From assembly GCA_034104345.1 (NCBI GenBank), contig JAXEDY010000011.1, forward strand, positions 1-12,784: a stretch of 12,784 bases of DNA. The letters run 5' to 3'. This DNA comes from HGM11416 sp034104345 (GTDB lineage Bacteria; Bacillota; Clostridia; Christensenellales; Borkfalkiaceae). Both the position numbers and the translations under genes were made by a program. Positions within the stretch are counted from its first letter, which is position 1. Each line of letters begins with the position of its first letter. Below the pieces are notes generated by a model, which ran no database searches, had not been told where the DNA came from, and saw nothing but the letters and a program-made list of their open reading frames with translations. Below, piece by piece: positions 1 to 5,944 of the stretch.

Positions 1-366
1 CTCGTAGGAAAGCGTTATATTGTCGGCGTTTTTCGCGCCTCCCGCAAGCGTTCCGCCCGATCGACTCAAAGCAATCCCTTCTCCCGCCGTTTCCACCGTT
101 ACGGTATAGGAAATATCCGCCTGATTGATTCTCAAACCGTCTATATAATTGCGTGCTTGAAAAGTAACGCTATTTCCCGAAATGGTATACGTCGGCGTTT
201 CGTCCGCCTTCAAATAATCGCTTGCGAAATAAAAATTAGCGGAAACAATCTCTGATTGCTCGCCCGACTTCATTATATATTTTGCAAACGTAGAAACGGC
301 TCCCAGCGCGACGATCAGAACCAAAGACAGGGAGATGATCAAGGCCGTTATTCTGTTTTTTTTCAT
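1..366 (-). CDS. Secreted protein with SipW-type signal peptide (C-terminus outside window)
   Basis: This is the N-terminal 122 codons of a protein that runs off the left edge. It starts at the ATG at 366-364, preceded by a G-rich ribosome site (GGGTAGGGA). A short basic N-terminus (MKKNR) leads into a hydrophobic segment at residues 7-27 and then STFAKY at 25-30. This resembles the A-[RK]-Y cleavage region of SipW-dependent signal peptides found on TasA/camelysin-type surface proteins. The mature part is rich in Ser, Thr, Ala and Tyr, alternates polar and apolar residues, and looks like a beta-sandwich. It begins 23 nt after the stop of the upstream gene, which carries the same kind of signal, so the two are probably cotranscribed. 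The biological role is unknown: matrix fibre subunit, adhesin or pilus-like component are possible. The signal peptide class is fairly sure, the function is not. Confidence 0.72.
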   Translation of the reverse strand, partial: MKKNRITALIISLSLVLIVALGAVSTFAKYIMKSGEQSEIVSANFYFASDYLKADETPTYTISGNSVTFQARNYIDGLRINQADISYTVTVETAGEGIALSRSGGTLAGGAKNADNITLSYE

Positions 367-389
367 AACGCAAATCCCTACCCTTTATT

Positions 390-947
390 TCAGTCTCCCT
401 GCGTCCATTCTACTTCTATGCAAACGGCGTCTACCGCCCCTGCAAACTGCGCTCCGTTTTGCTCGCTGTTCCATTCCACGAGCAATTTATAACCGTGCGA
501 CTGCTTTGTTGCGGGCGCAAATACGGACAAACTTTCGTATTCAAACGTACACTCCCCGCTGTCGCCTGCGCAATCCCAACTTCGTAATTGCAGCGCGTTT
601 TCGCCCGAAAGAGCAAAAAGAGCAAAATGTAGGGGAAGATTTCCCGTCGTTTTTAAGATGATTTTATACCGTACACACACTTCGGACAGATGATTGTCTT
701 CCGTGTAATTTCGAATTTCAAAGTCTTTTTCAACGCGATCTCCGGGTTTTTTTATGCCCGAAATATCTATATTCTCGTAGACCCAGGAAGGCGAAAAAAG
801 CGCGATCGTTGCATTCCCGTCGGCGTTACTTTCGGAAACGTATCTTGCAAGCGTAATCCCGATCATCGTCAGGCAAGCCGAAAAGGCGCAAATCGCGGCG
901 ACTATGCGTATTAAGTTGCGAGAAATTTTACCCTTGAGCAAAGCCAT
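390..947 (-). CDS. Secreted protein with SipW-type signal peptide, TasA/camelysin-like
   Basis: A 185-residue exported protein. I chose the ATG at 947 over the TTG directly before it, because AGGAGG at 960-955 then lies 7 nt upstream. Basic residues (KGK, R10, R14) precede a hydrophobic helix at about 12-33, then ITLARY at 31-36, which matches the SipW-type signal peptide pattern. The rest (about 37-185) has no membrane segment. It reads as an extracellular beta-rich domain with acidic character and three cysteines late in the chain. It is the first gene of an apparent operon with the partial gene at 1-366, driven by the promoter at 1007-1035. The signal type is known from TasA and related biofilm proteins in Firmicutes; placing this protein in that functional class is inference. 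No cognate SipW peptidase is visible in the window. Confidence 0.78.
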   Translation of the reverse strand: MALLKGKISRNLIRIVAAICAFSACLTMIGITLARYVSESNADGNATIALFSPSWVYENIDISGIKKPGDRVEKDFEIRNYTEDNHLSEVCVRYKIILKTTGNLPLHFALFALSGENALQLRSWDCAGDSGECTFEYESLSVFAPATKQSHGYKLLVEWNSEQNGAQFAGAVDAVCIEVEWTQGD

Positions 948-1006
948 CAAATTTCCTCCTTCCCGTAGTTTTCAAAGTTATTTCTTATAACAATAATGTA
1001 TGATAT

Positions 1007-1035
1007 ATTGTACTCTCCCCACCCCCCGTTGTCAA
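1007..1035 (-). promoter_or_regulatory. Sigma-A promoter with G-tract spacer for the SipW-signal operon
   Basis: On the minus strand TTGACA (1035-1030, perfect -35) and TACAAT (1012-1007) are separated by exactly 17 nt. The spacer holds runs of six and four G. Two A6 tracts lie just upstream (1055-1050 and 1044-1039), 11 bp apart, as in an UP element. Transcription would start near 1000, leaving a leader of about 50 nt before the ATG at 947. Confidence 0.75.
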
Positions 1036-1071
1036 CTGTTTTTTCATCGTTTTTTGTTATTCCAATATACG

Positions 1072-1106
1072 TATCTTTATATATCTTTATATATATCTTT
1101 ATATAT
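1072..1106. repeat. AT-rich short direct repeats
   Basis: The unit TATCTTTAT recurs three times (about 1072, 1082, 1094), followed by a degenerate copy (GTCTTT at 1107). It lies upstream of the G-tract promoter and of the plus-strand remnant. It may be a simple AT-rich microsatellite or a bending element; no protein site is recognised. Confidence 0.6.
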
Positions 1107-1137
1107 GTCTTTGTTATTTTACTATGACAAAATGTAA

Positions 1138-1442
1138 CGTATTATCGAACTCGAACCAAAGCAACCCAAAGAATACAACCCGTTTAACGTAAACTCTGTT
1201 ATTTCTATTTATTATGGGCAACTTATCGAAGGAACGAGTTTAAAAAATATAGCGAAATCTACCTTGCGATATACAGAAAAACCACGGGCATAACCCCTAC
1301 CGAACGTCGCAATTCCTTTTTGAACGACGAAATCGACTACACTTTTAAATTTTATAAGTCGATTGCCGTAAGAATTAACGAAGAAGATTTTATCCTCGAC
1401 GACGCGTTTTATCATTCGTTCTTTAAAAAGAATATCGAATAG
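1138..1442 (+). pseudogene. Frameshifted plus-strand remnant, family not recognised
   Basis: Two overlapping open frames look coding but have no start codon in register. Frame one (1138 to about 1240) gives a peptide containing ELEPKQPKEYNPFNVN. Frame two (about 1240 to the TAG at 1440-1442) gives a charged peptide that includes FKKYSEIYLAIYRKTTGITP and ends SFFKKNIE. Joining them by one base shift near 1235-1245 gives a continuous C-terminal piece of about 100 residues. Codon use (GAA, AAA, GAC, TTT) is like real genes here. TTGITPTERR faintly recalls the end of an AraC-type DNA-binding domain, but the tail after it does not fit, so I give no family. It is the only plus-strand coding trace and is followed by the terminator at 1536-1575. 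I read it as a decayed gene fragment. Confidence 0.5.
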
Positions 1443-1535
1443 AAAGCACAGGCGATTTTAAAGGATAAATAATTACTGTTACCGACGCGTATTTTATGCG
1501 AAAAGCATTTTAAATTTACGAAAAAACTTAAAATT

Positions 1536-1575
1536 AAAACAAGCAGTCGGGCGTTTTTGCCTGGCTGCTTGTTTT
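1536..1575. terminator. Strong bidirectional intrinsic terminator
   Basis: Arms 1536-1552 and 1559-1575 form a 17-bp stem; the outer 11 bp are perfect (AAAACAAGCAG with CTGCTTGTTTT) and two inner pairs are G-T wobbles. The loop is six bases. U-rich tails exist on both strands. It would end the plus-strand remnant and insulate it from minus-strand readthrough. Confidence 0.8.
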
Positions 1576-1633
1576 ATTGTGGTTTTTATATCGATAGGGA
1601 CGGCTGCTCGTCGCTTTACAACGCCGAATATGC

Positions 1634-1650
1634 CGATAATCGACCTATAG
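1634..1650 (+). repeat. 17-bp inverted-repeat copy, left of the MATE/HAD/DUF3737 block
   Basis: CGATAATCGACCTATAG is perfectly matched by the reverse complement at 5489-5505. After a six-base stretch where only three bases match, identity resumes (ACTTTT), giving about 24 of 27 matches. The copy points toward the MATE block. Confidence 0.75.
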
Positions 1651-1809
1651 AGGCACTTTTACGTTTCCTATACCGTTGGGGCAGTCACCGGTCGCCCGCC
1701 GTTTTATCGTAAACAAATTATATAACAACCTAAGAGATTTTTCAACGGAAAGAAAAACTAAAAAATAATTTATCGAACATTAAATTAAAAATTTTAATAA
1801 TAAATTAAA

Positions 1810-1828
1810 CGCCGCTTTAAAAGCTGCG
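1810..1828 (-). terminator. Weak candidate terminator after the first MATE gene
   Basis: Arms CGCCGC (1810-1815) and GCTGCG (1823-1828) pair with one mismatch. On the minus strand they are followed by T-rich sequence with interspersed A. It sits 12 nt past the stop at 1841. The stem is short, so efficiency is doubtful. Confidence 0.35.
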
Positions 1829-1840
1829 AAATTAAAAACG

Positions 1841-3304
1841 TTACCTGTTATCACGCTTTTTTACACGTTTTTTAATTACAAAAAACCATATCGCCGCAAA
1901 CAACACTATTAGCAGTTGCGCCAGCGGAAGCGAAATCCACACCCCGTTTATTCCTTTTGCCGACAAAACGAAAAGGCAAAGAGGAGTAAACAAAAACGGA
2001 TCGGAATAAGTTATAACGTTTGAAAACAACGTTTTTTCAACCGAATAAGCATAGGCGCATATAAACTTAACGGTCGCTTTAAGCGGGTACGAAAACGCGT
2101 AAACGATAAATCCCGTGCGCAACATGCTTTCCGCTTCGGCAGAAACCGAAAAAACCTTGGGCAAAAACGCTATGGCAAGCGGCGTTATCGCAATAAAAAC
2201 AAGCGAAAAAACCGCAAGAATTATTATAGCGCGGCGCGCCGTGTTACTTTTTTCGGCAAATTCGCCCGCCCCGTTATAATAACTTAAAACGGGCTGAACG
2301 CCGTCGCATACGCCCTGAAAAACGTAATCGTAGGTGTAAAGCAGATAACTCATAACTGCGTAAGCGCTTACAGCAGCGGTTCCGCCTGCCTCAAGAGCAA
2401 AATAGTTTGTAAAAAGCAGAACCGCCGACGGAACAAAGTTAAGCCCGAACGGCGCAGCCGAATTTTTTAAAACCGCCGCTCCGTTTTTTAATTTGCAACT
2501 TACAAAAAGTTTAAAAAACCCTTTGTCTTCAAATTTTTCGCCTCTTATTTGTTCGCTTACTCGTTCATCTGCCCGTTCGCCCGAATTTTTGTTAAAATTT
2601 TCGGCGGTATTTTTGACTGATTTTTCGCCGTTTTCGTTATAATAAAGCCCGCCGCCGGCGTTTATTTCGCCTTCGTTTTTTATCTTCTTCGCGCGGACGA
2701 ACGAACAAAAAGCAAGCAGCGCCACAACCGCCTGCGAAACCGCCGTAGAAGCGGCAACTCCGTATAGCGCGTAGTTTTTGACCATTATAAAATCAAGCCC
2801 CACATGCACGGCAAGCCCTATCGCGGTATAAAGCAATGCGCAATATGTTTTGCCTTCGTTGCGCAAAAGAACCACAAGCCCCGCGCCCAGCACCTGAAAA
2901 AGGGCGCCAGCAGACACAACGAGCGCGTAATTCTGCGCATAAACCAAAGTTTGTCCGCTTGCGTTAAGCAATTTTAAAAGCGGAGAATAAACGGCAAGGC
3001 ACAGCGCCGTCGAAACAAGCCCCGCAATTATTAAAAGCCACAACGCGGTTGCTTTCGTTATTTCGGCGTCGGCGGTTTTCCCCTGTCCCCTTAAACGGTT
3101 TATCGCAACCGAGCCGCCTACTCCTATGCCCGTACCCACAGAAGTTATAAACGCAACGATAGGCCACGCGATGTTAATTGCGGCAAGCCCTTCGTCGCCG
3201 GCGCGATTACCTATAAATAATCCGTCGATATTGGTATAGGTACCCACAAGCACCATAGAAATTACCGACGGAATAATGTATTTTGCAAGATTAAATTTTT
3301 TCAT
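1841..3304 (-). CDS. MATE family efflux transporter with a long charged central loop
   Basis: A polytopic membrane protein of about 487 residues with two six-helix halves, typical of the MATE family of Na+- or H+-coupled drug and metabolite exporters. The N-terminal half carries KYIIPSVISMVLVGTYTNID and GLFIGNRAGDEGLAAINIAW, the usual start of the family (NIDGLFIGN region). I chose the ATG at 3304; a TTG at 3331 would add nine residues. Neither has a clear ribosome site. Odd feature: between the halves, about residues 208-265 from the ATG form a hydrophilic stretch rich in Asn, Glu, Lys and Ser. It is longer than the usual cytoplasmic linker and looks like low-complexity expansion. The gene follows the HAD gene in the same direction, with 69 nt to the ATG (42 nt to the TTG), so they are probably cotranscribed. 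Substrate unknown. Confidence 0.87.
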   Translation of the reverse strand: MKKFNLAKYIIPSVISMVLVGTYTNIDGLFIGNRAGDEGLAAINIAWPIVAFITSVGTGIGVGGSVAINRLRGQGKTADAEITKATALWLLIIAGLVSTALCLAVYSPLLKLLNASGQTLVYAQNYALVVSAGALFQVLGAGLVVLLRNEGKTYCALLYTAIGLAVHVGLDFIMVKNYALYGVAASTAVSQAVVALLAFCSFVRAKKIKNEGEINAGGGLYYNENGEKSVKNTAENFNKNSGERADERVSEQIRGEKFEDKGFFKLFVSCKLKNGAAVLKNSAAPFGLNFVPSAVLLFTNYFALEAGGTAAVSAYAVMSYLLYTYDYVFQGVCDGVQPVLSYYNGAGEFAEKSNTARRAIIILAVFSLVFIAITPLAIAFLPKVFSVSAEAESMLRTGFIVYAFSYPLKATVKFICAYAYSVEKTLFSNVITYSDPFLFTPLCLFVLSAKGINGVWISLPLAQLLIVLFAAIWFFVIKKRVKKRDNR

Positions 3305-3340
3305 AAGTTTATATAAATTTGTTAAGTTCAACGCAAAACT

Positions 3341-3384
3341 TTTTTATAAAATCAGGCTTGTTTTTTTATAAAATCAGGCTTGTT
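3341..3384. repeat. Perfect 22-bp tandem duplication at the end of the HAD gene
   Basis: Two identical 22-bp units, 3341-3362 and 3363-3384, lie head to tail. The second contains the last codons and the TGA stop (3376-3374) of the HAD gene; the first is in the gap before the MATE gene. This looks like a recent replication-slippage or unequal-exchange event. Confidence 0.9.
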
Positions 3385-4156
3385 TTGCTTCTTCGATTTT
3401 TAAAATAAGGTCGGTTGCTTCGCCCGCATTTGCCGCTTTTAACGCAGAACGGCTTAAAAGATCTTCGTCGCCCCCAACGCAAACAAAATTGATTTGCGCG
3501 TTTTTTGCAAAATTTTCGTCGGTAGGCGTATCGCCGATCATATAAATTTCGCTTTTTTCGGCGCCCGAATTTTTTGCGATTTCGTCGGCGGCAAACGGAT
3601 TCGGCTTGTGCGGAGTTTTTCCGTCGTCGCAATAAATTCCGTCAAACAAATCGTCGATTCCGAGCGTTTTAAGGCAAATTTCGGTTACTTCTCTGTCGTC
3701 GGTCGTAACGACGTAAACGGCGGCTTTTTCGCGCGCCTTTAAAAGCGACGAACGCAGATTTTCGCAAGTCGGCACGATTTTTCCGTATTTAACGCTTTGC
3801 GCAACCGCGTCTTCTACGGCGGCTTTATCAACAGCGCAATCAAGCCCGAACTCTTTTAAAGCCGCTGTAATTTCGGTTGCAAACTGTCCGTAAGTTCCGC
3901 CGCACAAAATGCCGTGCGGAGCAGCGGTTTCGCCCGTTATACCGACCAGTCGCTCGATTTTAATGCAAATTTCTTCAATAATTTTGTCGGTAGTTTCATC
4001 CGATCTGATTTTTTCGCCCGCTTTCGTTTTGTTCTCTCTGCTGTTTTTAATTTCGCTTTCGACAATTTTTCTTATCGCCGCGCGCGCCACCGGAACCCAG
4101 AACGCATCGAACTGCATTAAAGTTCCGTCTTTGTCGTATAAAATCGCTTTAAGCAT
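3374..4156 (-). CDS. HAD superfamily hydrolase, phosphoglycolate-phosphatase-like
   Basis: A 260-residue cytoplasmic HAD phosphatase. Motif I is YDKDGTLM with nucleophile Asp8 and acid/base Asp10. Motif II is VVTTDD with Thr151 or Thr152. Lys184 in HKPNP is motif III, and IGDTPTDENF (Asp209, Asp213) is motif IV for Mg2+ binding. A helical cap of about 120 residues lies between motifs I and II, as in subfamily IA enzymes that dephosphorylate small sugar phosphates or phosphoglycolate. The ATG at 4156 has AAAGGAG 6 nt upstream, a strong ribosome site, and a promoter lies at 4253-4281. The MATE gene follows closely, and the two may form one transcript. The substrate cannot be read from sequence. 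The acid/base position is present, so it is probably active. Confidence 0.87.
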   Translation of the reverse strand: MLKAILYDKDGTLMQFDAFWVPVARAAIRKIVESEIKNSRENKTKAGEKIRSDETTDKIIEEICIKIERLVGITGETAAPHGILCGGTYGQFATEITAALKEFGLDCAVDKAAVEDAVAQSVKYGKIVPTCENLRSSLLKAREKAAVYVVTTDDREVTEICLKTLGIDDLFDGIYCDDGKTPHKPNPFAADEIAKNSGAEKSEIYMIGDTPTDENFAKNAQINFVCVGGDEDLLSRSALKAANAGEATDLILKIEEAKQA

Positions 4157-4252
4157 ATTTTCTCCTTTGTTGCGGGCATTAGTCTTTTAGCCGCCCGAAC
4201 GAGCGACGGCACAAGGCGTTTAAATTAAAAATCCTTTTCACCCATCGTAAAA

Positions 4253-4281
4253 ATTATATAATTTTATCCGATTTTACACAA
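4253..4281 (-). promoter_or_regulatory. Candidate sigma-A promoter for the HAD-MATE transcript
   Basis: Minus strand: TTGTGT (4281-4276), 17 nt, TATAAT (4258-4253). The -10 is perfect and the -35 weak. It lies about 100 nt upstream of the HAD start. Confidence 0.55.
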
Positions 4282-4308
4282 CAAAATAACGCGGGCTTAT
4301 TTATTTTT

Positions 4309-4353
4309 AAGCCGAATTTACAAAAATTTTACATTCGGGCTTTGTTTTTGCCC
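4309..4353. repeat. Two overlapping, mutually exclusive hairpins between DUF3737 and HAD
   Basis: AAGCCGAAT (4309-4317) pairs with ATTCGGGCTT (4333-4342, one bulge). GGGC within that arm (4337-4340) can instead pair with GCCC (4350-4353). A T-rich tail follows the first hairpin on the plus strand only. It may end DUF3737 transcription imperfectly or act as a spacer. Confidence 0.4.
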
Positions 4354-4420
4354 CGCATTTCAAACTTTGTCCTGTTTTACGTTTATATATCCTTCTTTTA
4401 TTCGATTCGCTTTTTTTATT

Positions 4421-5284
4421 TTATGACTTACCGCCCTTTTCGCTGCGGATACAAATTTCGCATTCGCATTTATACTTGCTATCGGCGGTGTAAATAAGTT
4501 CGGTAATGCCATCCGCCACGATTTTTCCCGATCGCGGATTTTTAACCGACAGAATATCTCCGTTTACGATAGCGTTTACGTCGGAATATTCAAACGAAAA
4601 ATCGGCAAATTTTGTTTCGCAATCGATAAGAGTTAAGCCCTTACAATAGCAAAGCGGTTGCGTTCCGATGATTTTGCAGTTAATAAAGGTCAGATTTTCG
4701 GCATACCACGCAAGATATTCGCCTTTTACGACGCAGTTTTTAACCGTTACGTTTTTAGTGTGCCAAAAGGCGTCTTTGGTGTCGAGAAAACTGTTTTCGA
4801 TTATTGCGTTTTCGACGTATTGAAACGAATATTTGCCTTTGAATTTTATGTTGTTTATTTTAAGATCGCTTGCAAGAAAAAACAGATATTCGCTTTCGAG
4901 TTCGCTGTCAGAAAGGTCGATATTATGACTTTTCCACCCGAATTCGGGCGATACGACTTTTGTATTTTTAATGTTTACGTTATGACATTCGCGCAGCGCT
5001 TTTATGCCGAGCATATTAGAATTTTCTATGTTCACGTTGCTTGTATACCACAGCGCGGCGCGGCATTTATCGGTCATCGTAACGCCGATAAGTTCAACGC
5101 AGTTATCGTGCCAAAGCGGATAACGCAAATTCATATAGCAATTTTCAAGCCGAACGTTGGTCGCTTCTTTAAGCGCCGATTCGCCGTCTTCAACTCCATC
5201 GAACGTGCAATTTTTTAAGCAAACGTTTTCCGCGCCGTATAAATCCCTTTCGCAAGGAAAGTTTTTATTTTCGATTATTTTCAT
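4421..5284 (-). CDS. DUF3737 family right-handed beta-helix protein
   Basis: A 287-residue protein made of repeated short turns of the kind x-N-[VIA]-x-[IL]-x-N-[CS], for example NVCLKNCTFDG, NVRLENCYM, NVNIENSNM, NVNIKNTKV, NVTVKNCVV and NLTFINCKI. The repeats run almost the full length and predict a parallel beta-helix. The start KIIENKNFPCERDLYGA and the block NLRYPLWHDN match what I recall of DUF3737 proteins, which are widespread in Firmicutes and Bacteroidetes and have no established reaction. An in-frame ATG-less extension reaches 5395, but the ATG at 5284 has GGAG 6 nt upstream and the promoter at 5358-5386 lies inside the extension, so 5284 is preferred. No signal peptide: probably cytoplasmic. 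The family is sometimes labelled as a hydrogenase in databases; nothing in the sequence supports that. Confidence 0.83.
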   Translation of the reverse strand: MKIIENKNFPCERDLYGAENVCLKNCTFDGVEDGESALKEATNVRLENCYMNLRYPLWHDNCVELIGVTMTDKCRAALWYTSNVNIENSNMLGIKALRECHNVNIKNTKVVSPEFGWKSHNIDLSDSELESEYLFFLASDLKINNIKFKGKYSFQYVENAIIENSFLDTKDAFWHTKNVTVKNCVVKGEYLAWYAENLTFINCKIIGTQPLCYCKGLTLIDCETKFADFSFEYSDVNAIVNGDILSVKNPRSGKIVADGITELIYTADSKYKCECEICIRSEKGGKS

Positions 5285-5301
5285 TTTAACTCCGTAATCT
5301 C

Positions 5302-5323
5302 GGCGGGCTGAATTTTCCCCGCC
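5302..5323 (-). promoter_or_regulatory. GC-rich hairpin in the DUF3737 leader
   Basis: GGCGGG (5302-5307) pairs perfectly with CCCGCC (5318-5323) around a ten-base loop. It lies in the predicted leader, about ten bases before the GGAG ribosome site. With no T-run it is not a terminator; it may tune translation or stabilise the mRNA end. Confidence 0.45.
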
Positions 5324-5357
5324 AAGTCTTAACGCATTTTCTGTTTTTATCATAAAC

Positions 5358-5386
5358 ATTTTATCATAGTAACTAAAAAATAGCAA
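5358..5386 (-). promoter_or_regulatory. Extended -10 promoter for DUF3737
   Basis: Minus strand: TTGCTA (5386-5381), 17 nt, TAAAAT (5363-5358), with TGA just before the -10 (extended -10 form). A start near 5351 leaves about 67 nt to the ATG at 5284. Confidence 0.6.
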
Positions 5387-5488
5387 GCGACGCAAGCAAC
5401 CGCCTTTAATGAAAAAGCATTTTTTAATTCTTCGGTTTAAGTTTGTAATAAGCGCCGAAAAATAATAATAAAAACTAAAAAAGTCCGC

Positions 5489-5505
5489 CTATAGGTCGAT
5501 TATCG
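5489..5505 (-). repeat. 17-bp inverted-repeat copy, right of the MATE/HAD/DUF3737 block
   Basis: Reverse complement of 1634-1650 with perfect identity over 17 bp. As on the left, a terminator hairpin lies on its outer side (5528-5564), and both hairpins share an AAGCAGT start when read toward the block. Confidence 0.75.
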
Positions 5506-5527
5506 ATGCTTTAAGTAAAAACAACGT

Positions 5528-5564
5528 AAAAAAACAGCCGCCTTTATAGCAAAGGGCAACTGCT
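5528..5564 (-). terminator. Intrinsic terminator of the Nudix-Bcp-MATE operon
   Basis: On the minus-strand RNA, AGCAGUUGCC (5564-5555) pairs over 10 bp with GGCGGCUGUU (5542-5533), three pairs being G-U, and is followed by seven U (5534-5528). As plus-strand RNA the wobble positions become mismatches, so it works in the minus direction only. It is about 380 nt beyond the MATE stop. Confidence 0.72.
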
Positions 5565-5944
5565 TTTCATTTTATATTTTAAGTTGACCGCAGAATGACT
5601 TTACGGAGTTTTTAACGTTAGCCTGAAGGGGTGTGTATAGTGGAAAGTTGGTCGTGTATATTTATACCCTTTTTCAAGCGTTTTGTTTGCCTTATGCATA
5701 CGTATTGCATATTTTATCTGATTATGTATATTTATACAAAACATGGTGGCTATAAGTTTTTGGCGATTTTTCACCCAATTTTTCGTTGCCGGTCTTGACA
5801 GTCCTTTGAGTTTTGAAAGAGCGTTAATCCCTTATAAAACCTGACTTTTTCAGCATTTTTCAAATTCTTTTAATTGCTATCTTAACGCCACCCACTATCA
5901 CCGCAAGTCTTACTATTTTTAAGGTTCTAAAACCGCCCTTATTT
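5565..5944. other. Gene-free stretch between the MATE stop and its terminator
   Basis: About 380 bases with no convincing gene. The minus strand has a short open stretch ending near 5576 that includes YTPLQANVKN, without start or ribosome site. The notable content is the set of palindromes at 5656-5737. It may be a long 3' UTR of the MATE operon or the residue of a lost gene. Confidence 0.55.
5656..5737. repeat. Paired palindromes (possible operators or decay relics)
   Basis: GTATATTTATAC occurs at 5656-5667 and again at 5726-5737, starts exactly 70 bp apart. Each is an inverted repeat (GTATA/TATAC) with a two-base centre. Between them ATGCA (5694-5698) and TGCAT (5706-5710) flank a core containing ATACGTAT. 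No gene begins nearby, so an operator role is uncertain. Confidence 0.55.

Noticed and set aside
1212..1415. 67-codon minus-strand ORF
   Set aside because: It is the shadow of the plus-strand remnant, whose frame has better codon use and residue composition; no start signal on the minus strand.
4658..5218. 186-codon plus-strand ORF opposite DUF3737
   Set aside because: Antisense shadow of a clearly repeated beta-helix gene; Phe/Val-rich translation, no ribosome site.
5576..5656. Minus-strand open stretch containing YTPLQANVKN
   Set aside because: About 27 codons between stops, no start and no ribosome site. It may be a fragment of a lost gene, but this cannot be shown here.
5795..5800. Perfect TTGACA on the plus strand
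   Set aside because: No -10-like hexamer at 16-18 nt and no plus-strand gene downstream.
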